Source of the DNA: Lachancea dasiensis | Taxonomy: Eukaryota > Ascomycota > Saccharomycetes > Saccharomycetales > Saccharomycetaceae | NCBI GenBank assembly: GCA_900074725.1 | Contig: LT598457.1 | Span: 930,001-994,000, forward strand | DNA length: 64,000 bases | Direction: 5' to 3' | Part shown: one piece after another, positions 55,164 through 64,000 of the stretch | Position numbering within the stretch: position 1 is the stretch's first letter | How the letters are laid out: every line of letters begins with the position of its first letter | Program-made: the position numbers and the translations under genes | Notes under the pieces: generated by a model | What the model saw: the letters and a program-made list of their open reading frames with translations, nothing else | What the model was told of the DNA's origin: nothing | Database searches by the model: none

Positions 55164-56693
55164 TCAACTTACGAGAAGCTGCAACATCCCTTCTATTTTT
55201 TGAGCTTCCTCCGCCCTGTGCACTTCCTGTTTGACTTTGTCTTTGAGCGCCACGATCATCTCTTCCAAGACCGACGAGCGTGCGATCAAATCACTGTAAA
55301 GTTCGAGCACAACTGCAATCCAGTCAGCAACAACTGTTGCACTTCTGACATCTTCAATACCTTTTAGGCACCAGTTCAACAGAGGTTCAAGCGACGATTC
55401 GTCTCTTCCTAAAAGTGCAACTCTAATTTTGCCTCTTTTACGTAGTTCATGCAAAGCGGTAAGTGTCAATTCCCTAGCCATACCTGAAAGGAAAGCAGCA
55501 TCAAGAGCTTCCGCCCATTTGAATTGGTTCATATGACGTTCGAAGGCCCTCAGTTTCCGTTGCGGACGGGTTTTATCATTATGAATTATGTGTTCTTGAT
55601 CACCAGCATATTCGGAGCCTCTCATCATCCTTTGAAAGTTGTTGCTCTTTGCGACCTTTTCAATTGGAACCTTATTAGCTCCGTCAGATTTTTTCTTAGT
55701 TCTTATGGCTAACAGACCAGAAGAAAGACCCGCAACCAAGTGTCTATTTCCTTGAGCATCGCCAGGCGAGACAGCACAGCTCAAAACTGGAGCAGAAAAC
55801 TTCCAACCAAACTTCACCTTGTACCCATCCAGGGGATCAAATATCTTGACGTGACCATCTAAAGAAGACGCGACAAGCGTTGAGTCCATAGGGGAGTCAG
55901 AATGAAGTGAAACGTGGTTAAGACAGGTAACGGTTTTGGCGAAATTGGTCCGCTCTAAAAGTTGTCTTTGTGCAGTCAAATCCCACACTTTAAAGCTAGG
56001 ACCGCCACATGACACCAATTGTGTTGGAGATACTGCGACGACATCGTCCACTGGCAGGCCTTGAGCAAGGGTCGTTGGTTTAGAATTGGAGCCCACTCGA
56101 GTGTCGTAGAGACGCACAAAACCGTCGTAAGAACCTGTGACGACCAAATGTGGAGCCTGAGGCACCATGCATATACTACGAACATAGTCTGTAGCACCAG
56201 TCAACTCAGTAAGCGGCTGCTGGGCCTGGGATATATCCCAAACGCGGACCACACGGTCATCACTTGCGGTCACTAAGGATTTAGGATCTGTGGAATGAAA
56301 TTTAGCAACATGGGTAGGGTGTGAGGATGCACGTATCGATAAGAGTTGCGTCCGAGGGTTGTAGGAGTCGTAGACAGACACCAGCCCCGTTGCATCACCC
56401 ATGGCCAAAAGTTTTCCGTCTGGTCTGAAGTTCGCCGCGTAAACGACGTCTTTGAACCTGGAAAAGGTTTTGATGACCTGTCTGGTACGCGAAGAAAACA
56501 GCTGCACTCTTGTAGACGCCGCAATAGCGAAGTCGTTGGGCTGCTGGGGGTTGAAGGCGATGCTAGTGACACTATTGTGTTCTTTCACGAGCTGAGTAGC
56601 ACCATAAGCTCTCCAGTACCTTTGTTCCGGAGTTGTTTGCTCCGGAAGCACTGGTGCGCGCAGCAAAGTGGCTCTGGGTCTTGTTGAAGACAT
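55164..56693 (-). CDS. UTP15: U3 snoRNP / small-subunit processome protein Utp15
   Basis: Part of the t-UTP (UtpA) complex that joins nascent pre-rRNA and is needed for 18S rRNA processing and rDNA transcription. 509 residues (513 in baker's yeast). An N-terminal seven-bladed WD40 propeller (about 40-330; VTSIAFNPQQPNDFAIA, VRVWDISQ, IRTKKKS at its end) is followed by the helical UTP15 C-terminal domain (about 360-505; RKLRAFERHMNQFKWAEALDAAF across its first part). A PAC box lies 41 bp before the ATG. Confidence 0.96.
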   Translation of the reverse strand: MSSTRPRATLLRAPVLPEQTTPEQRYWRAYGATQLVKEHNSVTSIAFNPQQPNDFAIAASTRVQLFSSRTRQVIKTFSRFKDVVYAANFRPDGKLLAMGDATGLVSVYDSYNPRTQLLSIRASSHPTHVAKFHSTDPKSLVTASDDRVVRVWDISQAQQPLTELTGATDYVRSICMVPQAPHLVVTGSYDGFVRLYDTRVGSNSKPTTLAQGLPVDDVVAVSPTQLVSCGGPSFKVWDLTAQRQLLERTNFAKTVTCLNHVSLHSDSPMDSTLVASSLDGHVKIFDPLDGYKVKFGWKFSAPVLSCAVSPGDAQGNRHLVAGLSSGLLAIRTKKKSDGANKVPIEKVAKSNNFQRMMRGSEYAGDQEHIIHNDKTRPQRKLRAFERHMNQFKWAEALDAAFLSGMARELTLTALHELRKRGKIRVALLGRDESSLEPLLNWCLKGIEDVRSATVVADWIAVVLELYSDLIARSSVLEEMIVALKDKVKQEVHRAEEAQKIEGMLQLLVS

Positions 56694-57528
56694 ATTAGGA
56701 TCAGAAGGCCTGCTACTATAGCTTGAATTCAGAGCGATGAGCTGCTGAAGCTTTCTCGAAATATAGCCTAATTTTTCACACGTCTGATCCTGAACATCAC
56801 TTTTTACAAAACTGGCACAAAATGATGATAAAGCTCAGTTTTTCAGTTTCCTAGACAGCCCATGGCCATCAGTTAAGGTCTGTATACATCGATAATACTT
56901 GTATGTTGACCCATCTACAATTGATACTTAAAACCAGTAAAAGAGTAATAAAATGTGAGAGATGGATTGTTGTTACACAAACATTCCAACCGTTATGGTA
57001 CGGCTGGGTGACTCACTCACTACTATAAAATCAAATAATGTACTCGAAAAACTCTTCCTCTCTCTGCGAGTAACAGGAAGTTGAGTTTTACCACTTCCTA
57101 AAAATGACGTTAATGTTCATAACGACAAAAGCACGTACCATAGCTTTATCCCAAATTCTCACAGACCCAAAGAGATTTTCTGAATTGGCTTCAAGCGCTT
57201 GCCTTACTTTAGGAATTTAAAGGTGCTTGCTCGAAATGAGGTCTTTTGAAGCGATCTTTGAACGCACTAAATCGCAACTTGGAAGCTACGAAAAGGAAAC
57301 TCCAGAAAATTGTGTCAAATAATATGGTCGATTCTTTGCTCGATCTTCGCAACGGAGCTGAAGCTCAATGAAGAAATAGGCTCTACGTGTGGCTGTCGTT
57401 TTCGAGTAATAATTGTATGCCTATAATATATATATATATATATGAGCTTCAAAATATGAGATCCAAATGCAACCTTCTGCCCCTATATCCAAAAAAGGAG
57501 CTTTCGCGAAAGCTCATAATAAAGACCA
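56694..57528. other. Divergent intergenic region between UTP15 and AIP1 (835 bp)
   Basis: Near UTP15: a PAC box (56734-56743) and an RRPE-like sequence (56769-56778). In the middle: a TGACTCA Gcn4-type site (about 57010) followed by TATAAAA. Two short ATG-initiated plus-strand ORFs lie at 57104-57220 (38 codons) and about 57237-57323 (28 codons), and a TA microsatellite at about 57424-57444. No RNA gene was recognised. Confidence 0.55.
56734..56743 (+). promoter_or_regulatory. PAC box upstream of UTP15
   Basis: GCGATGAGCT matches the PAC consensus GCGATGAGMT, the site of Dot6/Tod6 in ribosome-biogenesis promoters. It is 40 bp before the UTP15 ATG. An RRPE-like TGAAAAATTA (minus strand, 56769-56778) lies beside it, the usual partner motif. 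Confidence 0.7.
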
Positions 57529-59382
57529 ATGGCTAAATTAGACTGGAGTACGAGTTTTGCTCCTTTGCCGTCAGCAGAACGCAATTTTTCAACGAAGATT
57601 TCATATGATAAGCACTCGAAATGTGTTGCATACGGGAGTGGAAAGTCTGCATTCATCAGATCGCTGGATTCGGATTTCCAAGTTCAATTCACTGGGCATA
57701 CAACTGCTAAAGTGACTGTTGTGCGGTTTCAGCCCGTGGCTGGTTCCAACTACGTCTGCTCAGGCGATGATCAAGGACGCGTTATCGTGTGGAGTTGGCT
57801 GCGCGAAGAAGGTACCAAAGATAATACATCGACGACAGTGACTTCCACCTCGATAAAAAGTGAATTTCAGGTTCTTTCTGGCCCCATTACAGATATAAGC
57901 TGGGATATGGAGGGCCGCAGACTATGCGTCGTGGGTGACGGACGTGATAAATTCGGAGCTTTCATCTCTTGGGATAGTGGCAATTCGTTGGGTGAACTCA
58001 GTGGACCGTCCAAACGTGTGAATGCTTGCCACATAAAGCTAAGCAGACCAATGCGCTGCTTCACTGCAGGGGATGACGGGTCCTGTGTTTTTTTCGAGGG
58101 TCCACCTTTTAAATTTGCTGCAAGTGACAGGACTCACCACGATCAAGGAAAATTCATTCGTGACATAAAGTTTTCACCTGGTCCAGGTACCTTTGCCATT
58201 TCCATCGGTAGCGATCGTAAGATTGTCTGTTTTGATGGCCGTACCGGGCAATTCGTTAAATACATAGAGGATGAGAAGGAGTCTGTTGAAGGCGGTCTGT
58301 TTGCTCTGGACTGGTTTGATAAAGGTTCTGACTCCCGGGAGTTCGTCACTGCTAGTGCCGATGCGGCCTTGCGGATTTGGGACGTAGAAATGGGAAAATG
58401 CGTGCATAAATGGAGCCTCGAACGCACTGTTGCGAATCAACAGGTAGGTGTGGCCACTATTGATGAAGACCATGTTGTATCTGTTTCAGTCGATGGCACC
58501 TTGAATATCTTTGAACGCGGCCAATCCTCTCCAGTAAAGAGAATTCAGGGCCATAACAAGGCGATAACAGCCCTCACTGCACACCCTCTAGTATCGGGCT
58601 CCTACGATGGACGTATTGTGACCTGGGGTACCAGCGGAACGCAATCTGCCATTGTCAGTGGCGAGCACTCGAATACCGTTGTATCCATCGACAGCACTGA
58701 CGAGGTCGCTACGACTTCATGGGACACAACTTTCAAAGTTGCCAACGAAACCAAACATACGTTTGAATACCCACCCAGGGTGGCGTCCGCCTACGAGGGC
58801 TCTACTGCGGTTATTTCTGGAGAAAATCGGCTTGATATAATCAACTGTGCTACAGGTGAAATACTTGCCTCCAAGGAGCTGCCTTCAGCGGTATCGGCAA
58901 TTAGCTTAGGCACCAAGTATGTTGCTGTTGGCTACGAACATACCAAGGTAATCGAGCTGTTCCATCTGTCAGATTTAAGCGTAAGTTTTACACTATCTGT
59001 CGCCATGAGAGCTGTTCCTTCGAGCTTGTCTCTCTCGCCCTCTGAGACGTTACTCGCTGCAGGTGATGTGATGGGCAAAATCCTGCTGTTCGACCTTGAA
59101 ACTAAGGCAGTCAAGACTTCCAGATGGGCCTTCCATAGCGGAAAAATAACAAGCATGGCCTGGAGACCGCTATGCGACGACGAAGATGAAGAGAACTTAA
59201 TTGCCACAGCATCCTTGGATACACACCTCATTGTCTACTCTGTCAAGAGGCCGATGAAAACCATAAAAGAATTGAATGCTCATAAAGACGGTATTAATTG
59301 TGTCGCCTGGGAGGGATCCTCAACACTGTTCACAGCTGGAGCTGATGCTCTCATCAAGAGGTGGGAGCTCCTGTCCGAATAA
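57529..59382 (+). CDS. AIP1: Actin-interacting protein 1
   Basis: Works with cofilin to sever and cap actin filaments in cortical patches. 617 residues (615 in baker's yeast), two seven-bladed WD40 propellers filling the whole chain. Repeats recognised include VVRFQPVAGSNYVCSGDDQG, CFTAGDDGSCVFF, FALDWFDKGSDSREFVTAS, KAITALTAHPLVSGSYDGRI and NCVAWEGSSTLFTAGADALI. The last strand closes at the C-terminal WELLSE. Corresponds to YMR092C. Confidence 0.97.
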   Translation: MAKLDWSTSFAPLPSAERNFSTKISYDKHSKCVAYGSGKSAFIRSLDSDFQVQFTGHTTAKVTVVRFQPVAGSNYVCSGDDQGRVIVWSWLREEGTKDNTSTTVTSTSIKSEFQVLSGPITDISWDMEGRRLCVVGDGRDKFGAFISWDSGNSLGELSGPSKRVNACHIKLSRPMRCFTAGDDGSCVFFEGPPFKFAASDRTHHDQGKFIRDIKFSPGPGTFAISIGSDRKIVCFDGRTGQFVKYIEDEKESVEGGLFALDWFDKGSDSREFVTASADAALRIWDVEMGKCVHKWSLERTVANQQVGVATIDEDHVVSVSVDGTLNIFERGQSSPVKRIQGHNKAITALTAHPLVSGSYDGRIVTWGTSGTQSAIVSGEHSNTVVSIDSTDEVATTSWDTTFKVANETKHTFEYPPRVASAYEGSTAVISGENRLDIINCATGEILASKELPSAVSAISLGTKYVAVGYEHTKVIELFHLSDLSVSFTLSVAMRAVPSSLSLSPSETLLAAGDVMGKILLFDLETKAVKTSRWAFHSGKITSMAWRPLCDDEDEENLIATASLDTHLIVYSVKRPMKTIKELNAHKDGINCVAWEGSSTLFTAGADALIKRWELLSE

Positions 59383-59559
59383 TGGAAAGCGCTCAATTCA
59401 CATCGCCCGATAGATGGTGAACAGTAAGCACGACACATAAGATCATTATATACGCTGGTGTTGTTTGAACTAGTTACGATACGTACCTTCACATCTTCAC
59501 ATTAATTCGAGTATTCAATATTTATAGCGAAAGTGAATCCAGTACAGCAGTGAGATATC

Positions 59560-60945
59560 ATGAGTGTTGATTCGCCAGTGCGTGAAAGTGAATCACCAGT
59601 AGGGAGAAGATCTGTATCTGGCCATAGAAAGGTGAGTTACGCTATTGAAGAGGATGACCTAGATATGAGAGACGATGAAAACGATGAAGACTACAATGAA
59701 GATTTACCGGATGAAGATGTACCAGATGAAGATATACCAGATGAAGACGATAATGACGAAGCATATACCGAGGCTGCACCTGGGAGATCCAAGAGTAGCT
59801 CGAGTAAAATGACCAATGTGCGATCAGTTCCTCAGGACTCAGGAGCCGGCACGACCCGGCTTTCATCGCAACCAAGACGCGGTCGTCCACCAAAACGGAA
59901 GAATACAGCTATTGAAACCGCTTTACCGATCATAGATACCAAGAACAATGCAGATGGTGCTACCAATGGCGCCCCCAAGCGGCCTCACCTTTCTTTCCCG
60001 ATTGACGAAAATGGAGATCCGTTGCCTGTCGTGAACGATGAATATGCGCTTCCCGACGACCAAGAGGGTGACACCAAAATAAACAGGGATGGCGACCTAT
60101 TGGGTGGACGGCAGTTTCTAGTCCGGTCGTTCACATTGACTACGCGTGGAGAGCGAAAATACATGCTGTCGACAGAACCTGCACGGGCCGTGGGCTTCAG
60201 AGACTCGTACCTATTTTTCCAATACCATCCAAACTTGTACAAGTTGACTATCTCGCAAGACGAAAGAAATGATCTTATTCACAGAGGCGTGATACCGTAC
60301 TCCTACCGTACCAGAACCATTACTTTGGTATCTGCGAGGGGCGTTTTCAAAGAGTTTGGCGCCAAGATAATTGTTGACGGTAGGAATATCACCGACGACT
60401 ACTACGTTGCAAGGCTTCGTGAAGAAGGAAGGGTTGTAGAGGGCACATTTGCCAGGGAATCTTCGTCAAATCCTAGAGGAATGGGTGGTAGTGGATACAA
60501 ATTTTCCAGTTCTGGTATAAACCCGGCGAAAAATGCTGTGGAATTTTTCGACAAGCGCAATCACAACATCACTCCTGGGAATAACATCAGCTCTACGAAT
60601 TGGCTCTATCAACACGCAGCAGCATGTAGCAGATTTAACAGTGATTTGTTTTATGATCGCGAGAGGGTTTTGTTGATCGAGCACCAAGGTCTCAGAGATC
60701 CTTACACTAATACTCTGCATATTCCACAATCAACGCAATCGACCCAGGTCCTTCGGTATATCCAAGATTCCGCTAATGCTCCCCGGGACAACTGTTTGGT
60801 TTACGAAACCCTGATAGAAGACAAGGATGTCACGCGACGCTCTATTGGCCTGACAAATGTACCACTTGATGTCTTTGAAGACGTGGTAGATGACGACGTG
60901 AAGCTCGCCATATTGGAACAACAACAGTTTGAGCAGAAAGTGTAG
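59560..60945 (+). CDS. NPL6: RSC chromatin-remodelling subunit Npl6 (Rsc7)
   Basis: Subunit of the RSC remodeller, in the fungal-specific Rsc3/30/Ldb7/Npl6 module. 461 residues (435 in S. cerevisiae). The N-terminus is acidic with a PDED repeat (LPDEDVPDEDIPDED), then an AT-hook-like RRGRPPKRKN. The conserved Rsc7/Swp82 domain (about 180-400) includes GGRQFLVRSFTL, RAVGFRDSYLFFQYHP and GVIPYSYRTRTITLVSARG. A paralogue, Swp82, belongs to SWI/SNF; synteny next to AIP1 and YTA12 supports NPL6 (YMR091C). Confidence 0.93.
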   Translation: MSVDSPVRESESPVGRRSVSGHRKVSYAIEEDDLDMRDDENDEDYNEDLPDEDVPDEDIPDEDDNDEAYTEAAPGRSKSSSSKMTNVRSVPQDSGAGTTRLSSQPRRGRPPKRKNTAIETALPIIDTKNNADGATNGAPKRPHLSFPIDENGDPLPVVNDEYALPDDQEGDTKINRDGDLLGGRQFLVRSFTLTTRGERKYMLSTEPARAVGFRDSYLFFQYHPNLYKLTISQDERNDLIHRGVIPYSYRTRTITLVSARGVFKEFGAKIIVDGRNITDDYYVARLREEGRVVEGTFARESSSNPRGMGGSGYKFSSSGINPAKNAVEFFDKRNHNITPGNNISSTNWLYQHAAACSRFNSDLFYDRERVLLIEHQGLRDPYTNTLHIPQSTQSTQVLRYIQDSANAPRDNCLVYETLIEDKDVTRRSIGLTNVPLDVFEDVVDDDVKLAILEQQQFEQKV

Positions 60946-61256
60946 ATCTACGTACTCGCCATAGTAGCCTAAGAGACAGGCTGCGATATTGTAACTTCCT
61001 ACGAAAGAAAGGCATCTTTATAATGAGTATTAGCTTGATTGGAGGCAGCTAGCTATGCCTTACGTAGTTTAAGCGAGCAGTTAGAAGCTGCGAATACACC
61101 TGCGAGAAATCAAGTTACTGTTCTCATTCATTTCAACACAGCACCTAATCGGATACACACCGTTGGATCACTCTTGATAGGGTTGCGGATATTCAGTGGC
61201 AAAATCTTTATTCTTAACGGAAACGCCACTTAGGTTCATAGGGTCAAGTAGAAGGC
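60946..61256. other. Intergenic: NPL6 3' end and YTA12 promoter
   Basis: About 310 bp between same-strand genes. In S. cerevisiae YMR090W lies here; no counterpart is visible. Nothing else was recognised. Confidence 0.55.
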
Positions 61257-63728
61257 ATGATGTTGGCAATACTAAGACCCCATTTGAGACCTTTACGGGC
61301 GAGGGGTACTTTTCTGAAGCTATCGTCTCGTCCCATTGTGGCATCATACCAAAATATTGCTAGGTTACATTCCCATTCCAGAGTACTCAACCGCTTCGCG
61401 GACAGGAAGGAGGGAGATGCCAATGATGAAGATCTCGAAAAGATCAGGAAAGATGTGGAACAGTATATCAAAGAAGCTAAAGATGGCAATATTGGCGAGT
61501 GGGAACTTCGCAAGAAAAGGATAGACGAAGGACTTAAGAGGTTGGAAGATACAGTAGGGAGACAACAGGAAAAACAGCGGCAAGAAGCAGAGAAGAAGGC
61601 CGCCTCGTCTGCTGAACAACCTACGGCCGAAAGGCCTGATGAACAGAATAAGCAACCTGAGTCCGAGGATCCATTTAGACACGAAAAGAGAGAAGCCTTT
61701 GACCAAAATAAAAAACTTAACGAGCGTAAGAAGGCCGAAGAAGAGAAGCTTAACAAGATTTTGAATGACCCCAACGCCAACGTTTTGTCCGTGAACATTG
61801 GGTTTCTAGAAATAGGGGTTTTACTCTTCCTTCTGTCGTTTGTCTTGAATCGTCTGTATAACACTGAGGAGCAAAGGGAAATAACCTGGCAAGAATTTCG
61901 GTCGCACCTTCTGGCAAAGAACTACGTTGAAAAGCTGGTAGTAATCAATAAATCATTTGTCAAGGTCATTCTCAATGACAACGGCAAGAACCAACCTGAG
62001 CATAGTGGCCATGATTTTTATTTCTTTACAATTGGCTCAATCGATACGTTTGAACACAAACTACAGAAGGCTCAGCAAGAGCTTGGTATTTCAGATGATT
62101 TCAAGATACCAGTGATCTACACGCAAGAGGGAAATTGGGCTAAGGCGATGTACCAAATTCTCCCCACCGCGTTGATGATCGGTGGTCTAATTTGGATAAC
62201 CAAACGTTCTGCTTCTGGTGCAGCAGGTGGTGGACCCGGTGGAATATTCAATGTCGGCAAGTCTAAGGCTAAGAGATTTAATAAAGAGACGGATGTGGCA
62301 GTAACTTTCAAAGATGTGGCGGGTTGTGATGAAGCTAAGGAAGAGATCATGGAATTTGTGAGCTTCTTGAAAGATCCTTCTCGTTATGAAAAAATGGGAG
62401 CTCAAATCCCGCGGGGTGCTATTCTGTCGGGACCTCCTGGTACTGGTAAGACCTTGATAGCGAAGGCAACTGCTGGGGAAGCGGGCGTTCCTTTCTTTTC
62501 GGTATCCGGCTCTGAATTTGTGGAAATGTTTGTCGGCGTGGGTGCATCCAGAGTCCGCGATTTATTCAAAACGGCCCGCGAAAACGCGCCAGCCATTGTT
62601 TTCGTTGACGAAATTGATGCTATCGGTAAGGCGAGACAAAAGGGTAACTTCTCTGGCGCCAATGACGAAAGAGAAAATACTTTGAATCAGCTGCTCGTAG
62701 AGATGGATGGATTTACGTCAGCGGACCACGTTGTGGTATTGGCAGGCACGAATCGCCCGGACGTACTAGACCAGGCTCTCATGCGTCCTGGTCGGTTCGA
62801 CCGTCATATTAACATTGATAGACCTGAGCTGGAAGGACGCAAGCAAATTTTCCAAGTTCACTTGTCTAAAATAAAAATTGCCGGATCTATGGAGGATTTG
62901 AAAAATAGACTGGCGGCGCTAACTCCCGGTTTCTCGGGAGCTGACATTTCCAACGTTTGCAATGAAGCAGCGTTAACCGCTGCAAGAGAGGACTGTACCT
63001 CTGTTAAGCTAAACCATTTCGAACAGGCAATTGAGAGAGTCATCGGAGGAGTTGAAAGGAAGTCTAAACTGCTTTCGCCCGAAGAGAAAAAAATCGTGGC
63101 CTATCATGAAGCGGGACACGCTGTGTGCGGATGGTATTTGGAATACGCGGATCCACTTTTGAAGGTTAGTATTATTCCCCGCGGTCAAGGTGCTCTGGGA
63201 TATGCTCAGTATTTACCAGGGGACGTTTACCTGTTGAGCGAACAGCAATTGAAGGACAGGATGACCATGGCCCTCGGCGGTAGAGTCTCAGAAGAGTTGC
63301 ATTTCCCTTCTGTGACAAGCGGAGCCTCTGACGACTTCCAGAAGGTAACTCGCATGGCCTCGGCCATGGTTACCGAATTAGGCATGAGCGATAAAATTGG
63401 ATGGATCAATTTTCAAAGGAAGAGTGAGAGCGATCTGACGAAGCCATTTTCCGAAGAGACTGCCGCGATCGTCGATTCAGAGGTTTATCAATTAGTTCAG
63501 GATGCTCATGATCGGTGTGCGGCTTTGCTGAGGGAGAAGGCCGACGAAGTCGAAACGGTCGCTCAGCAGTTGCTCAAGGAAGAGGTCCTCACTCGAGAGG
63601 ATATGATTCGCATGTTGGGCAAACGCCCTTTTCCCGAACGGAATGATGCATTTGACAAATATCTTAACGAGCGCGAGACCGAAAGACTGCGGAGAAACGA
63701 GGAAAAAGACACAGGAATGAGCACTTGA
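61257..63728 (+). CDS. YTA12: m-AAA protease subunit Yta12
   Basis: ATP-dependent zinc protease of the mitochondrial inner membrane, forming a hexamer with Yta10; degrades misfolded membrane proteins and matures Mrpl32. 823 residues (825 in baker's yeast). The Arg/Leu-rich presequence is followed by a charged region and two spans (about 180-200, [15 protein letters not shown]..., and about 299-317). The AAA domain has Walker A GPPGTGKT (392-399), Walker [12 protein letters not shown] and the [12 protein letters not shown]. The M41 protease site HEAGH is at 617-621, with a downstream acidic zinc ligand region. The C-terminus is charged. Confidence 0.98.
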   Translation: MMLAILRPHLRPLRARGTFLKLSSRPIVASYQNIARLHSHSRVLNRFADRKEGDANDEDLEKIRKDVEQYIKEAKDGNIGEWELRKKRIDEGLKRLEDTVGRQQEKQRQEAEKKAASSAEQPTAERPDEQNKQPESEDPFRHEKREAFDQNKKLNERKKAEEEKLNKILNDPNANVLSVNIGFLEIGVLLFLLSFVLNRLYNTEEQREITWQEFRSHLLAKNYVEKLVVINKSFVKVILNDNGKNQPEHSGHDFYFFTIGSIDTFEHKLQKAQQELGISDDFKIPVIYTQEGNWAKAMYQILPTALMIGGLIWITKRSASGAAGGGPGGIFNVGKSKAKRFNKETDVAVTFKDVAGCDEAKEEIMEFVSFLKDPSRYEKMGAQIPRGAILSGPPGTGKTLIAKATAGEAGVPFFSVSGSEFVEMFVGVGASRVRDLFKTARENAPAIVFVDEIDAIGKARQKGNFSGANDERENTLNQLLVEMDGFTSADHVVVLAGTNRPDVLDQALMRPGRFDRHINIDRPELEGRKQIFQVHLSKIKIAGSMEDLKNRLAALTPGFSGADISNVCNEAALTAAREDCTSVKLNHFEQAIERVIGGVERKSKLLSPEEKKIVAYHEAGHAVCGWYLEYADPLLKVSIIPRGQGALGYAQYLPGDVYLLSEQQLKDRMTMALGGRVSEELHFPSVTSGASDDFQKVTRMASAMVTELGMSDKIGWINFQRKSESDLTKPFSEETAAIVDSEVYQLVQDAHDRCAALLREKADEVETVAQQLLKEEVLTREDMIRMLGKRPFPERNDAFDKYLNERETERLRRNEEKDTGMST

Positions 63729-64000
63729 GCCTGATAGCTTCCATCTGTACATTATAACCACTTGTAAATATAACGTATAATTCTATGCATGTAAAGCCCT
63801 TTAGCATCCAACACGTATGCACTTTCTGCTCTTTGTGAAGGTACAGTCGTTCATATGAATTTGGCACTTGTGGACGTTCAAATCTGGACGCTAGTAGTTG
63901 TGGCTTGAGACAAGTACTGGATAACACTAGCTCATCTATTAATTCAAATATCAATGCAAAAAGCAGATACACTACTCAATGGCATACTCGCAATCTGGCA
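63729..64000. other. YTA12 3' flank to window end
   Basis: The last 272 bp. AT-rich 3' end sequence (TATATAACG near 63767), with no supported gene. The next gene lies outside the window. Confidence 0.5.

Noticed and set aside
61244-61864. 206-codon Ser/Phe-rich minus-strand ORF opposite YTA12
   Set aside because: Antisense of the Lys/Glu-rich region of Yta12; composition is that expected of such a shadow.

Overview
This window is a gene-dense stretch of nuclear chromosome from a budding yeast of the Saccharomycetaceae. Genes are short-spaced, on both strands and almost all intronless. The single convincing intron has the yeast signals GTATGT, TACTAAC and CAG. Both tRNA genes are close to their baker's-yeast counterparts. 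Almost every protein could be recognised as the counterpart of a named Saccharomyces cerevisiae gene, from memory of those proteins and of gene order rather than from a search.

The gene order interleaves two S. cerevisiae segments, roughly YMR089-YMR115 on chromosome XIII and YKL108-YKL134 on chromosome XI. Genes kept as whole-genome-duplication pairs in S. cerevisiae (MYO3/MYO5, RMA1/FOL3, YKL133C/MGR3, PGM1/PGM2, YPK1/YPK2, DGR2/YMR102C) appear here once. The organism therefore did not undergo that duplication. A Lachancea-like genus is my best guess, but Torulaspora, Zygosaccharomyces or Kluyveromyces relatives cannot be excluded by eye.

Layout: 1-8 kb holds the MYO5 tail, HFD1, an unrecognised helical protein, EUC1, MED11, FOL3 and the SRAP/HMCES protein. 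8-22 kb holds MGR3, OCT1, tRNA-Lys, YKU80, phosphoglucomutase, YPK kinase and the intron-bearing RRN3. 21-33 kb holds MUB1, VPH2, SRT1, OAC1, DGR2, SRP21, SSH4 and tRNA-Ala. 33-43 kb holds SBA1, a glucose-6-phosphate epimerase, PRR1, APN1, RAD27, a 2-kb regulatory gap and ABF1. 43-50 kb holds ATP25, KTI12, MTG1 and HAP4. 50-64 kb holds the vitamin B6 pair SNZ1/SNO1, then CTF13, SLD2, UTP15, AIP1, NPL6 and YTA12.

These are housekeeping genes rather than a single pathway. SNZ1 and SNO1 form one enzyme complex and share a divergent promoter. Several promoters carry sites that fit the known biology: a Leu3-type site before OAC1, a heat-shock element before SBA1, two MluI boxes before RAD27, Gcn4-type sites between SNZ1 and SNO1, a PAC box before UTP15, and overlapping Abf1 sites before ABF1 itself. 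I saw no transposon, LTR, CRISPR array, virus-like element or unusual defence system. The most interesting items are the RRN3 intron, the unknown gene at 2711-3424, the long leucine zipper in HAP4 and the repeat-built Abf1 sites.
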